Source: a bacterium (GTDB taxonomy: Bacteria > Auribacterota > Auribacteria > Auribacterales > Auribacteraceae). From it: DNA of 64,000 nt. The notes below the pieces were generated by a model. The model did not search any database. It worked only from the letters and a program-made list of their open reading frames with translations, and had not been told where the DNA came from. The stretch is from contig JAHDNF010000002.1 of the NCBI GenBank assembly GCA_018435605.1, positions 186,001-250,000 of the forward strand. The letters are read 5' to 3'. How positions within the stretch are numbered: the first letter of the stretch is position 1; each line of letters opens with the position of its first letter. Below, piece after piece: positions 54,419 to 63,916 of this stretch. The position numbers were made by a program, and so were the translations under genes.

Positions 54419-56887
54419 TTAAATAAATAAATTGACGTTCCCTCTGTTAGCATGATCAAGGTACATTGCGACACCGCCGTATTCTACACCGTCTATCAGT
54501 TCTTCCGGTTTAATGCCCATAAGATCCATGCTCATAGTACATGCTACAAGGCGCACGCCGGCTTGCTTGGCCTTTTCAATAAGGCTGGGGAGCGATTCGA
54601 CATTTTTCTGTTTCATAATACCCTTTATCATCTTCAATCCTATTCCGCCCATATTCATTTTTGAAAGCGCCAGTTTTTCGCTTCCACGTGGCATCATTGA
54701 ACCGAACATTTTCTCTATAAACGTTTTATTAGTCGGAACGCATTTATCTTTGCGCAACACATTCAAACCCCAAAAAGTGAAAAACATTGTTACCTGTTTG
54801 CCTATAGACGCCGAACCGTTGGCTATTATAAATGCGGCCATCACTCTGTCAAAATCGCTGTTAAAAACAACCATGGTGGATTCTTTGGAAGCTGAGGCTG
54901 TGGTTGTTGTCAGTTCAGGAGAACTCAGTTTCTGAATGACCGCATAATATGTAGACTTATGCGTATCCAAAGATACCAGCCGGTTGCCTGTGCTGTTGCA
55001 CCACGCAGGAATATCAGCAACAAAACCGGGGTCGGTAGACGCTATTTTTACCGCCTGACCGACCGGTATTTGCGCAAGGCTCTTGTTCAACTGCATAATC
55101 GGGCCGGGGCATTGCAGTCCGCAGGCGTTAATATCTTTAGCGATAATCACGTCTTCTTCTTTTTCTTTAACGGTTTCTGTGACTCTCGGCTGGATGGACA
55201 ATCCGGTAGGTTTCCAGTTCAATCCCGATCGTTGTACCATATGATATGTTTTACAACCGCCTATAAGATTTTTTGATTTAAACCCGTTCTGATCCAGTAT
55301 CCTGCAAGCGAGATACCCGCGCAATCCTACCTGACAGAACACCAAATACTCAGCATCTTTATCCAATTCGTCGAGGCGTCCGCGCAATTCATCCAGAGGA
55401 ATATGCTTTGAGCCGGATATGGAACCGCGGTCGTATTCAACCTGGGTCCGTACATCTAACGGAATCTGTTGTTTTTCATGATGCTTGATATCTTGGCTGT
55501 GACAAATTCCCATATCGCCGCGTAAATGATTCGCGGCTACGAACCCTGCATAGTTCACCGGATCTTTAGCGGAACCATAAGGAGGCGCATAAGACAATTC
55601 CATATCCTCAAGGTCGAATACAGTCAGATCTGCGCGGATGGCAACAGCCAGAACATCTATTCGTTTATCGACCCCGTCGACTCCGACCGCTTGAGCGCCG
55701 AGTATTTTTCCGTCTTTCGGATCAAACAATAGTTTTAATGACAAGTGATGGGATCCCGGATAATAACTTGCGTGGCTCGGCGGATGCACGTATACTTTTT
55801 CATACGGTTTATCCAGCTTGTTAAGCGTTTTTTCATTCAAACCGGTCATACCTACGGCCAGATCGAAAACCTTGCATATACCTGTTCCCTGTGTACCCTT
55901 GTAGGTACTTTTTTTGCCGAAGATCACGTCAGCGGCAATACGGCCTTGACGGTTTGCCGGACCGGCCAGAGGTATAAGCGTACGAAACCCGCCGACAAAA
56001 TCTTCGATTTCCACAACGTCACCGACCGCGTAAACGAACGGATCGCTTGTGCGCATATAATGATCTACCAAAATCCCGCCGCGCTGGCCGATTTGCAATC
56101 CTGCATTTTTTGCCAGTTTTGTTTCAGGGCGCACACCTACAGACATAATGGCGAAATCGCACTGTAATGTTTCGCCTGTACTTAAATTGACACTCAAAAC
56201 CTTTCCGTTATCGGCGAACCCCTCAACGGAAGTCTTAAGTCTCAAGTCAACTCCGTACATAGCAAGCTGGTCTTGGAGCGGAACCGCCATTTCAGGGTCG
56301 ATAACTCCCATAACCTGATCCAGCAGTTCGACCATAACCACATCAATATTTCTAAACCGTAAAGCCTCCGCCATTTCCAGCCCTATGTACCCTCCCCCAA
56401 CAATAACAGCTCGTTTTAAGGTTGCCGAGTCGACATGTTTGATGATTGCGTCCATATCGGGTATATTTCTAAGCGTCAGCACCTTTTCGCTGTCGGCGCC
56501 TTTTAGCGGCGGACGAACCGGTTCAGCGCCCGGCGAGAGAATCAATGCGTCGTATGACTCCTCATATTCTTTCCCTGTAGAAATATCTCTTGCTACAACA
56601 ATTTTTTTCGAACAGTCTATGCGAGTAATTTCAGTCCGAGTTCGAATATCGAGGTTGAATCTGTGACGCATAGACTCGGGCGTCTGTACCAGCAATTTGT
56701 TTCTGTCTTCAATAACATTGGCGATATGATATGGCAGTCCGCAATTTGCAAACGATATATATGAACCGCGCTCGAAAACTATTATCTCTGCCTTCTCAGA
56801 CAACCGGCGGGCACGCGCCGCCGCAGAGGCGCCGCCTGCTACGCCTCCGATAATTATAACTTTCCTGATATCTTGACTGCTTTGCAT
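54419..56887 (-). CDS. CoA-disulfide-reductase-like FAD oxidoreductase fused to rhodanese, TusA and DsrE domains
   Basis: 822 aa in four parts. ~1-450: pyridine nucleotide-disulfide oxidoreductase (IIIGGVAGGASAAARARR; redox C49 in FANCGLPYHI; NAD motif VGGGYIGLEMAE). ~455-560: rhodanese with C518 in VFCQVGLRGY. ~585-660: TusA-like with C593 in LQCPGPIMQL. ~675-822: DsrE-like with C783 in VACTMSM. Such fusions move sulfane sulfur from CoA persulfide or polysulfide through a cysteine relay. GGGAGG precedes the ATG. Which sulfur acceptor it serves is not shown by the neighbours. Confidence 0.92.
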   Translation of the reverse strand: MQSSQDIRKVIIIGGVAGGASAAARARRLSEKAEIIVFERGSYISFANCGLPYHIANVIEDRNKLLVQTPESMRHRFNLDIRTRTEITRIDCSKKIVVARDISTGKEYEESYDALILSPGAEPVRPPLKGADSEKVLTLRNIPDMDAIIKHVDSATLKRAVIVGGGYIGLEMAEALRFRNIDVVMVELLDQVMGVIDPEMAVPLQDQLAMYGVDLRLKTSVEGFADNGKVLSVNLSTGETLQCDFAIMSVGVRPETKLAKNAGLQIGQRGGILVDHYMRTSDPFVYAVGDVVEIEDFVGGFRTLIPLAGPANRQGRIAADVIFGKKSTYKGTQGTGICKVFDLAVGMTGLNEKTLNKLDKPYEKVYVHPPSHASYYPGSHHLSLKLLFDPKDGKILGAQAVGVDGVDKRIDVLAVAIRADLTVFDLEDMELSYAPPYGSAKDPVNYAGFVAANHLRGDMGICHSQDIKHHEKQQIPLDVRTQVEYDRGSISGSKHIPLDELRGRLDELDKDAEYLVFCQVGLRGYLACRILDQNGFKSKNLIGGCKTYHMVQRSGLNWKPTGLSIQPRVTETVKEKEEDVIIAKDINACGLQCPGPIMQLNKSLAQIPVGQAVKIASTDPGFVADIPAWCNSTGNRLVSLDTHKSTYYAVIQKLSSPELTTTTASASKESTMVVFNSDFDRVMAAFIIANGSASIGKQVTMFFTFWGLNVLRKDKCVPTNKTFIEKMFGSMMPRGSEKLALSKMNMGGIGLKMIKGIMKQKNVESLPSLIEKAKQAGVRLVACTMSMDLMGIKPEELIDGVEYGGVAMYLDHANRGNVNLFI

Positions 56888-57192
56888 ACAACCCCTCCCT
56901 TATCAATTCGAAGCATTTTAATGTTATATACCGGAAAACATTTAAACTTTAGACAGAAAAAACTACTTTTTGTTGAGTATTTTTATAACGAAAGTTCATC
57001 TTTCGCTGTTATATTCTAAAAATACATCTATAGGCAAGTACAATGCAACTGAATTTAAAGGCAAGAGAGGCAAAAAAAACAGCATCAAAATCCAACCAGA
57101 TACACGATCCATGTGGATTATATAATGGAATAGACGGATTTATCTAGTTGCCAGACTATTTGCTGTAACCGCTTAGTTATTGCAGATATCTA
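56888..57192. other. Intergenic gap upstream of the sulfur-relay fusion gene
   Basis: 305 AT-rich bp. It holds the SD (GGGAGG) of the fusion gene and a possible -10 TATAAC on the minus strand near 56920 with a poor -35. No ORF or RNA structure that I can support. Confidence 0.4.
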
Positions 57193-58479
57193 TTAATGAG
57201 AAATGTTCTGCTGATGCTTAATATGCAGTTTTTTCCATTCCCTGAAAATAGTCCAGCCCATAATATTGAATAGAGCATTCCTGAATTTGAATGTGGCAAA
57301 CAGAGTAATGATTCTCGAAAACGAATAAAATTTGGAGTAAGCGTTCACCACATTGGTTTGAAGCTCGGTCGCGGACAGAAGCAACGGTTTAAAAACGATG
57401 TTCTGTCCATCGTAAAGGTTCCAGTCGATACTGAATATCCGTTTTTCTTTTTTTAGTTTGTCATGTACTTGCGTACCGGGAAACGGCGTCAATATCATCA
57501 TTTGAATGGTATCGATTCCTTGTTTAAGCGCAAACCGGAGTGTCTCCCATATTGTGGTTTGGTTGTCGTGGTCACTGCCGAATACGAACATACCGTGTAT
57601 TTTAATTTTGTTTCTATGGAAAGATCGGATTGCGTTGATTATTTCATCAACAGACTGATGTTTATTAAAAGCCTCCAGAGTTTTCGGATTGATCGACTCG
57701 AACCCGACACACACAACGTCACATCCTGAATTGCGCATTTTTTTCAATAATTCTTCATCTTTGGCGATATCGCATCTGACCTGACACGCCCATTTTTTAA
57801 TATTGTTTTTCTTTAACAGATCGAAAAGCAAATCCGTGCGTTTCGGATTAGCGGTAAAGTTGTCGTCGCAAAAAAACAATCTCCGGGCTTTTTTGGATTT
57901 GATTTCTCCGATAACATTATCGGCTGTTCTGAACCTGTATTTGCGTCCAAAGAGTTTTGTGACGGTGCAGAAACTGCAGTCATAAGGACACCCTCTGGAT
58001 GTGGAAATCGGTGTAATCATGGAAGACTGTTTATACCCTTTAATAAGCGAAAAATCCGGATAAGGTAGCCTGTCGAGGTCTTCAACAGGGGTGCCTTTTA
58101 CAATAGGGTCGGTCAACCTGCCTTCGACAATGTCGAGAATCACATTCTCTGCTTCACCTATAACAACTTGCCTTGCATATTGTATCGCTTCTTCAGGCAG
58201 TAAACTTGCGTGTATGCCTCCAATGATAACTTTCTCTTTCGGGAACATTCCGGCAATCTCATAACCGCGTTTTGCTGTTACGGTCAGAATAGAAATGCCT
58301 ATCAAGTCGGCCTCAATTTTGGAGTAATCCGGCATGTGGATATCTTCGTTATATATTTCTACCTGATGTCCATTATTCTTCAAAATAGTACCCAGATATA
58401 TAAGACCTAATAAGGGCATAGGTATTTTACTGTAAACATTTTTTTTACCCTGACGGGGCTCGATCAATACGATTTTCAT
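57193..58479 (-). CDS. B12-binding radical SAM protein
   Basis: 428 aa. Residues ~1-130 form a cobalamin-binding domain (GIHASLLPEEA region; no classical DxHxxG). C164, C168 and C171 in STSRGCPYDCSFCTV hold the [4Fe-4S] cluster. Then comes a radical SAM barrel (FCDDNFTANPKR, VGFESINPKTLEAFNKHQ) and a basic C-terminal tail. Family members (hopanoid/BchE-like, RSAM methylases) modify lipids, cofactors and peptides. AAAGGT lies upstream of the ATG. Substrate unknown; no adjacent gene gives it. Confidence 0.88.
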   Translation of the reverse strand: MKIVLIEPRQGKKNVYSKIPMPLLGLIYLGTILKNNGHQVEIYNEDIHMPDYSKIEADLIGISILTVTAKRGYEIAGMFPKEKVIIGGIHASLLPEEAIQYARQVVIGEAENVILDIVEGRLTDPIVKGTPVEDLDRLPYPDFSLIKGYKQSSMITPISTSRGCPYDCSFCTVTKLFGRKYRFRTADNVIGEIKSKKARRLFFCDDNFTANPKRTDLLFDLLKKNNIKKWACQVRCDIAKDEELLKKMRNSGCDVVCVGFESINPKTLEAFNKHQSVDEIINAIRSFHRNKIKIHGMFVFGSDHDNQTTIWETLRFALKQGIDTIQMMILTPFPGTQVHDKLKKEKRIFSIDWNLYDGQNIVFKPLLLSATELQTNVVNAYSKFYSFSRIITLFATFKFRNALFNIMGWTIFREWKKLHIKHQQNISH

Positions 58480-58724
58480 AACGCTACCTTTTTAAATAAT
58501 TTTGGAATAAAAGTCTGTAAGAGTCTGTTAGAGAGCTATAAGGAAGGAATTTTTTCTTGTAGCCATCAAATATACTGATACAATTTTCTTGATTATATAT
58601 AATTTATAGATCAATGGAAAGGAAATATGTTCAATATTAAAAAGCGCCCGTTTTTTTCGGTCATAAATGTTTATGAATTTTATAATTAATGAAGGCAAGA
58701 TATTAAATCCGATTAAAGAATTTA

Positions 58725-59336
58725 TCAGGTAGTATATTCGTGCCTGCCTTCTATAGCGCGCATGAGGGTCATCTCATCGGCAAAATCCAGACTGCTCCCG
58801 ACCGGCACGCCGTAAGCTATCCTGCTTATTTTCCTGTCAGAACGGCGCAAGAGCCGATGCGCGTATACAGACGTAGCTTCGCCTTCCACATCCGATCCTG
58901 TAGCAAGAATAATTTCAGTTATGTCAGACGATTCAAGCAAACGAATAAGCATATCGAAAGCAAGGTCTTCAGGACCGACTCCATTGAGCGGCGACAATTT
59001 GCCTCCTAGAACAAAATACCGTCCGCGATAACCTCCTCCGCGCTCAATGGCGAACAGATCCCTTGATTGCTCGACTACACACAGCAACGAGTCTTCACGG
59101 GAGCTATCAGAGCAAATATCGCAAATATCTTTATCGGTAAGCATATTGCATCGCGAACAAGATTGTATTTTACGTTTCATATCTATCATAGAATTCGCGA
59201 ATGCGTCTATTTCATCGGAGGAGAGGTCAAGAAGTTTCATAGCCATTCGTTCCGCGCTTTTGTACCCCACTCCGGGAAAGCGGGAAAACCATTTTATGAC
59301 CTGCTCTATGGACAACGGATATCGATTCGCATTCAA
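58725..59336 (-). CDS. recR: Recombination mediator RecR
   Basis: 203 aa. HhH region (FSRFPGVGYKSAERMAMKLL), a four-cysteine zinc finger (SCSRCNMLTDKDICDICS), a Toprim domain (LLCVVEQSRDLFAIER, ending ILATGSDVEGEATSVY) and a C-terminal walker-like segment (SRIAYGVPVGSSLDFADEMTL). RecR loads RecA with RecF/RecO at gaps. It starts with TTG at 59336 (AAGGCG upstream), 11 bp after ybaB. The ybaB-recR pair is a conserved bacterial arrangement. Confidence 0.96.
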   Translation of the reverse strand: MNANRYPLSIEQVIKWFSRFPGVGYKSAERMAMKLLDLSSDEIDAFANSMIDMKRKIQSCSRCNMLTDKDICDICSDSSREDSLLCVVEQSRDLFAIERGGGYRGRYFVLGGKLSPLNGVGPEDLAFDMLIRLLESSDITEIILATGSDVEGEATSVYAHRLLRRSDRKISRIAYGVPVGSSLDFADEMTLMRAIEGRHEYTT

Positions 59337-59347
59337 TTTAGATCGCC

Positions 59348-59662
59348 TTACATGCCGAAGCCCGGGATATTCATGCCGCCTGTAATTTTAGACATCTCAT
59401 CCTGAACCATTTTTTGTGAAGTTTCCACAGCCTGATTCACGGCGGCTAAAATAAGGTCTTCCAGCATTTCCACATCGTCCGGATCTACGACTTCCGGTTT
59501 TATGGATATTCCGGTAATGCGCTGTGAGCCGGTAATCTTTATAGTAACCATGCCTCCGCCGGCGGTAACTTCCAGCTCTTTTTCCGCCAGCGAATCTTGT
59601 AATTGTGTCATTTGTTGTTGCATTCTCTGAGCTTGTTTGAGAAATTTACCCATACCTACCAT
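59348..59662 (-). CDS. ybaB: YbaB/EbfC nucleoid-associated protein
   Basis: 104 aa. MGKFLKQAQRMQQQMTQLQDSLAEKELEV and a beta-rich middle (VTAGGGMVTIKITGSQRI) with a helical end (LEDLILAAVNQAVETSQKM) fit the dimeric YbaB tweezer fold that binds DNA non-specifically. AAGGA from the end of dnaX serves as SD; dnaX stops 3 bp upstream. Confidence 0.95.
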   Translation of the reverse strand: MVGMGKFLKQAQRMQQQMTQLQDSLAEKELEVTAGGGMVTIKITGSQRITGISIKPEVVDPDDVEMLEDLILAAVNQAVETSQKMVQDEMSKITGGMNIPGFGM

Positions 59663-59665
59663 AAT

Positions 59666-61465
59666 TTAGATATCCTTTCTTAGCGAAAGCACCTTTGCGT
59701 CCAGCTTATCGATAATCAATTGCACATCAGGGTTATTCAGTATTTTGTCTTCGGTAGCGTGAGATGAATCGTTGCGAGGCGAGGCCGATTGCCGTTGTAT
59801 GCTTTCATCCGTAGAGTTGTGTTTTTTTTCCGTTTTATTCACTACAAGCGCAACCTTAACTCTAACGTTCAACGCTTGTTCGATGATATTTTCAAGGTCT
59901 GAGGCTCGGTCTTTGATCAATCCGGATACATAAGGATCGCCCGCACCTATTTTGAGTATGGAATCCGCATATTCCAGAGGCTCTATACGGTCAAGAAAAC
60001 TTTTTAAAAGAGCATTTTTGCAGTATCCGGGCAATTGCGGCCATACTCTTTTGATTTGTTCTATACTTACCGGTTTTGGCGCCGGCCGTTGTATGGAATC
60101 GTCAACCGCATCCATAGTTGAAGGCCGTTGGCTATGCTGAATGTTATCCGGCTTGGGGTATGCTGTCGATACATCCGGACGCTCAACGGTATTTTTTGTT
60201 TCAGAAGAAACAGACACCGCATGCACCGGTTTCGACTCGGCCTGCGGACGATCGGAAACCGTATCAGCGCAAACAGACCGATGGACAGGCTGAGTAGCAA
60301 GCTCCTGTTGAATATGAGATAATTTTAATAATGCCTGATCGATAGAGATAACCGACTTAAGCCTGCTCAATCGTATAAACAACAATTCTAAAACTACCTG
60401 TTTGGACAATGCATAGCGAAGTTTCAAAGCCGCTTCAGATATCATCTCAACGGCGAACTCCAGTTCATAGCGGTTATACAGCTTAGCTTGAGCACGATAT
60501 TCCGCAAGTTCGTCTTCGGTACAATCGAGCATATCAGTTTTATCTTCGAGAAGTGTCACCAAAAGAAGGTAACGGTAATGATTTAAAAGACCCTCAAAAA
60601 AATGGTTCACATCTTTGCCTTCGCGGATGATGGTATCAAGTACGCTGAGTCCTTGCGCTATTTTTCGTTCATGGGCATAGGTGACGAAATCGAAAAAAAA
60701 TCCTTTATCATACACGCCGAGTATCTGCGATACTTGTTCGAAGGTAACGTTCGTGCCGCAAAAAGATATAACCTGATCGAACATGGACTGCGCGTCGCGC
60801 ATACTGCCGTCACCTGCTTTAGCGAGCGCGTCTACTACTTTCTTATCTACCTGAATATTCTCGGAGTCGGCTATCAAAGCCAGTTGTCTGGCAATGGAAT
60901 AATGATTGATACGGTGAAAATCGAACCGCTGGCAACGGGACAATATAGTCTGAGGAACCCTGTGCGGTTCGGTGGTGGCGAAAATAAAAACCACATGAGA
61001 AGGAGGTTCTTCTAATGTTTTGAGCAAAGCATTGAACGCTTCTTTGGTTAGCATGTGAACTTCGTCGATGATATATACTTTATATTTACCGGATGCAGGC
61101 ACGAATTTTACGCTTTCACGCAGATTGCGAATTTCCTCGACGCCGCGGTTGGATGCTCCGTCTATTTCGATAACATCCATGTTATTTCCCTGAACAATTT
61201 CGATACACATCTGACATACGCCGCACGGTTTAGCAGTAGGCCCCTGCTCGCAGTTGAGCGCGCGGGCAAAGATACGCGCGGTACTGGTTTTCCCCACGCC
61301 TCTGGAACCTGTGAACAGGTATCCATGAGCTATTCGGTTTAGGGTAATGGCGTTTTGAAGTGTTCGCACGATATGGTCTTGACCGACGACATCGTCAAAT
61401 GTTTTAGGCCGCCATTTTCTGGCGATAACCTGAAATTCCTGTTGTTCCATTTCCGTCAGCATCAT
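59666..61465 (-). CDS. dnaX: DNA polymerase III subunits gamma/tau
   Basis: 599 aa. ARKWRPKTFDDVVGQDHIVRTLQNAI begins the clamp-loader AAA+ module; Walker A is GSRGVGKTSTARI, a zinc motif with Cys residues follows (CGVCQMC), then DEVHML and the sensor-1 region. Domain III extends to ~370; a Ser/Thr/Pro-rich linker and a C-terminal tail (to 599) resemble tau. No slippery A-run-driven frameshift site was obvious to me. The SRP RNA ends about 25 bp upstream, so the two are probably cotranscribed. Confidence 0.96.
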   Translation of the reverse strand: MMLTEMEQQEFQVIARKWRPKTFDDVVGQDHIVRTLQNAITLNRIAHGYLFTGSRGVGKTSTARIFARALNCEQGPTAKPCGVCQMCIEIVQGNNMDVIEIDGASNRGVEEIRNLRESVKFVPASGKYKVYIIDEVHMLTKEAFNALLKTLEEPPSHVVFIFATTEPHRVPQTILSRCQRFDFHRINHYSIARQLALIADSENIQVDKKVVDALAKAGDGSMRDAQSMFDQVISFCGTNVTFEQVSQILGVYDKGFFFDFVTYAHERKIAQGLSVLDTIIREGKDVNHFFEGLLNHYRYLLLVTLLEDKTDMLDCTEDELAEYRAQAKLYNRYELEFAVEMISEAALKLRYALSKQVVLELLFIRLSRLKSVISIDQALLKLSHIQQELATQPVHRSVCADTVSDRPQAESKPVHAVSVSSETKNTVERPDVSTAYPKPDNIQHSQRPSTMDAVDDSIQRPAPKPVSIEQIKRVWPQLPGYCKNALLKSFLDRIEPLEYADSILKIGAGDPYVSGLIKDRASDLENIIEQALNVRVKVALVVNKTEKKHNSTDESIQRQSASPRNDSSHATEDKILNNPDVQLIIDKLDAKVLSLRKDI

Positions 61466-61489
61466 AACACCTGTCTGAAATTATTTTTA

Positions 61490-61764
61490 GGGATATGCAC
61501 CGCAGTTTGAACACCGTTTTCAAAATACAAACCGGCGACACGGCTCCAACCGGGTAAATCCTACAGCACATAAACTTACTTCCTTACCGTTGCTACCTTC
61601 CGGTCCTGACGGGGTTCGAAAGCGCCTATTGCGCAGGGCCCGATTTTCAACACCGCGGCTACCGGCCTATGTTAGGAAACGTAATGGCCTCACTGCGGAA
61701 TTCAATCCTGCTCCAGCGGGTTGCAGGTTACAGGGCACCGCTACCTCCCCATCTAGCATATCCC
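61490..61764 (-). ncRNA. ffs: Signal recognition particle RNA, long (Alu-containing) form
   Basis: Minus strand. The Ffh-binding helix is GTCAGGACCGGAAGGTAGCA (conserved core GGAAG..AGCA). The 5' part, GGTGCCCTGTAACCTGCAAC, matches the Alu-domain start of long bacterial SRP RNAs (B. subtilis 6S type). The ends pair: GGGATATGC (complement of 61756-61764) with GCATATCCC (complement of 61490-61498), giving ~275 nt. Ends are estimated from this pairing and may be off by several nucleotides. Confidence 0.9.
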
Positions 61765-61949
61765 GTATAATCGCTCCATAATATTTATTTGAAACCCAGC
61801 CGTTTTACGACTGGTCAAGCGAGTTTGTATCACGGAGGTTTGATATATTCAACAACCATGGCACGGCCTGATATGTACACAACCTTTTAGTATGCTACAC
61901 TAAATAATAACATATTTCAAGTTGAATATTCGGGATATTCGACAACCGG

Positions 61950-63740
61950 TTACCGTTGCGATTTTTGATCTTCAATTAACGCGGAAGATGAATCGGACGA
62001 TTTAACACTGCGACGCTCGACAGCTTGGCGAAGCTCAGATATGACCTTACCGTCAAAATCTTCCGGATCAAATTGTTTATTGAGAAGATACAACAGAGAC
62101 GGAGCCATATCTACCGACCTTCCACCGGTAATAATGCCCCTGTTGATGCCGGGGCCGGAAATACAGAAAGTAGATATCATTTCATCAGCCAACAACCCGC
62201 CATGCTTATTGACCACCCGCGAATTGACGCTCCACGAACCGGCGCAAGAAACTATAACCGTGCCGGAGCGTTCTGTCTGAAAAACCTGTGTAAGCTGTGA
62301 ACAAGCGTCAGGATACATACAACCTTTCGAGGCTGAAAGCCACCTGTCGGCATGGTAAAATTGCCCGTCCATCAATTTGCCGGTAGACTCGGTGAGTGCG
62401 TATCCGAGAGGATCGCTTCCTTCCAGTACCTCATATTTGAAGATATAGTTATGAGAGTGGCTTCCCTGTCTGGTAATCATCGCCTGTCCGTTTTTAGAAA
62501 TTACACGCACACGTAACTCTTCGCCATAAACAAAAAGATTATCTCTCACGATGAAGAAATCTACACCCTCGCAATTGCGCAGTAAATCGATCACATCCAC
62601 ATAACCTTTTTCAGGGCCAAGGTAATAACGAGTCAGATCATCGTAAACCACAGGTTCTTTCCATACATCTCTTGACCAAGTGTCGTTATCTTTGTATCCC
62701 CCGTTTTTCGCTAAGTACAGTATAGCCGCCCCGCCGGCATTACTGCCGAAAACAAGGTGGTATTCGCGTTTATCGATAGATACTCCGAACAGCGAATCGA
62801 CCCTGTCTTCGTAAAACGGCAAAAACGGCGCACGGGATGGTTTTTCATCCGCTTCTTGCGTAAAAGGCACGTACGGTTCGCCGAGATTATAAGATATCAA
62901 CCGTTTGCTAAACCCCGCTTCTTTAAGCGACGTATCAAGATAAAAATTTTTGTCTACCCGATGCAATCCGTGGTCTGAAACCAGCACAAGATAGGTTTTA
63001 TCTAGAATACCGCGTCTTTCGTATGCTTTTATCAGTCCGCCGAAATGCTTGTCCACTGTACTCATCACATCTTTTACCTTTTCGCTGTACATTTCGTTCT
63101 GATAGCTTCGCAGGATCACTCCCCACTCATACAACGCCATCAGACGGGGAACTCCTTTTCCGATACCGATTTTTGCCAGTAAATCTTTCATCATCAAATG
63201 GGTAAAAGGGGCTATTTTGTGTAGCGGGTTTATGGAAGTAAACATCAGGCTGTCGTCAGTTCCTGTGGTGGCACCGGCGATAATGCCGAACGATGCTGTT
63301 TCGCCGGCTGGGAAATAATCGAAAATCCGTTTGGTATTTTTACTCAAATCTTTATCGAAATGCACTATTTCCGCGCCGATGTAACACCGGTAGCTGAAAG
63401 TTTCCCTGTCGAACCATTGAAACGCCGGAATATTATGAGAACCCGGATATTTGCCTGTCATAAGGGTGGTCATTGCGGGCAAAGTGATAGACGGGAATAC
63501 CGACAGAAAATCTTCGCCCATAAGTCCGTTGTCAAACAGATATTTTTTTAGATTCGGCAACCGGCCGTCGTCTATCATCTGACGGAACAAATCTGGACGA
63601 AGCGCGTCAACAATATAGACAATGGCGTAATAATCGTCGTCAGACGATTCCGCAGAATGGACAGTAAACGCAATACTCGTCAAAATAGAAAAAACAGTTA
63701 GGATCAACAGAACTGTTTTGAGTACGGTTTGGGGCTTCAT
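61950..63740 (-). CDS. Exported alkaline-phosphatase-superfamily phosphodiesterase/sulfatase-like protein
   Basis: About 596 aa from ATG 63740 (AGGAA upstream; the frame opens 14 codons earlier). A signal peptide ends near V-H-S-A-E. YIVDALRPDLF carries the first metal Asp; SITLPAMTTLMTGKYPGSHNIP holds the nucleophile Thr region; LVSDHGLHRVD and the later His-rich MITRQGSHSHN fit type I phosphodiesterase/nucleotide pyrophosphatase relatives. Acts in the periplasm on a phospho- or sulfo-ester; the substrate is unknown. Divergent from the secreted protein at the right edge. Confidence 0.85.
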   Translation of the reverse strand: MKPQTVLKTVLLILTVFSILTSIAFTVHSAESSDDDYYAIVYIVDALRPDLFRQMIDDGRLPNLKKYLFDNGLMGEDFLSVFPSITLPAMTTLMTGKYPGSHNIPAFQWFDRETFSYRCYIGAEIVHFDKDLSKNTKRIFDYFPAGETASFGIIAGATTGTDDSLMFTSINPLHKIAPFTHLMMKDLLAKIGIGKGVPRLMALYEWGVILRSYQNEMYSEKVKDVMSTVDKHFGGLIKAYERRGILDKTYLVLVSDHGLHRVDKNFYLDTSLKEAGFSKRLISYNLGEPYVPFTQEADEKPSRAPFLPFYEDRVDSLFGVSIDKREYHLVFGSNAGGAAILYLAKNGGYKDNDTWSRDVWKEPVVYDDLTRYYLGPEKGYVDVIDLLRNCEGVDFFIVRDNLFVYGEELRVRVISKNGQAMITRQGSHSHNYIFKYEVLEGSDPLGYALTESTGKLMDGQFYHADRWLSASKGCMYPDACSQLTQVFQTERSGTVIVSCAGSWSVNSRVVNKHGGLLADEMISTFCISGPGINRGIITGGRSVDMAPSLLYLLNKQFDPEDFDGKVISELRQAVERRSVKSSDSSSALIEDQKSQR

Positions 63741-63839
63741 AACAAATTCCTTTTTCAAGTTACTAACCTTTAAAACTATCACAGCGAATCGATAATTTCA
63801 ATCTATTTACCGTTCTATTTGATCATGCAAGATATTATT

Positions 63840-63867
63840 TTGAATATCGCAAAAGTAATGTTATAAT
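63840..63867 (+). promoter_or_regulatory. Probable promoter for the right-edge secreted protein
   Basis: TTGAAT (63840-63845), 16-bp spacer, TATAAT (63862-63867). A good match to sigma70 consensus about 50 bp before the ATG at 63917. Confidence 0.55.
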
Positions 63868-63916
63868 ATATTGTATTCTAACATTTTAATTTAAATGACA
63901 AACAACAGAGGCGGCT

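Noticed and set aside
61560-61740. Possible tRNA or rRNA fragment (GGGTTCGAAAGC-like string)
   Set aside because: The surrounding sequence folds and matches SRP RNA (Alu start, GGAAG helix and pairing ends), which explains the motif.
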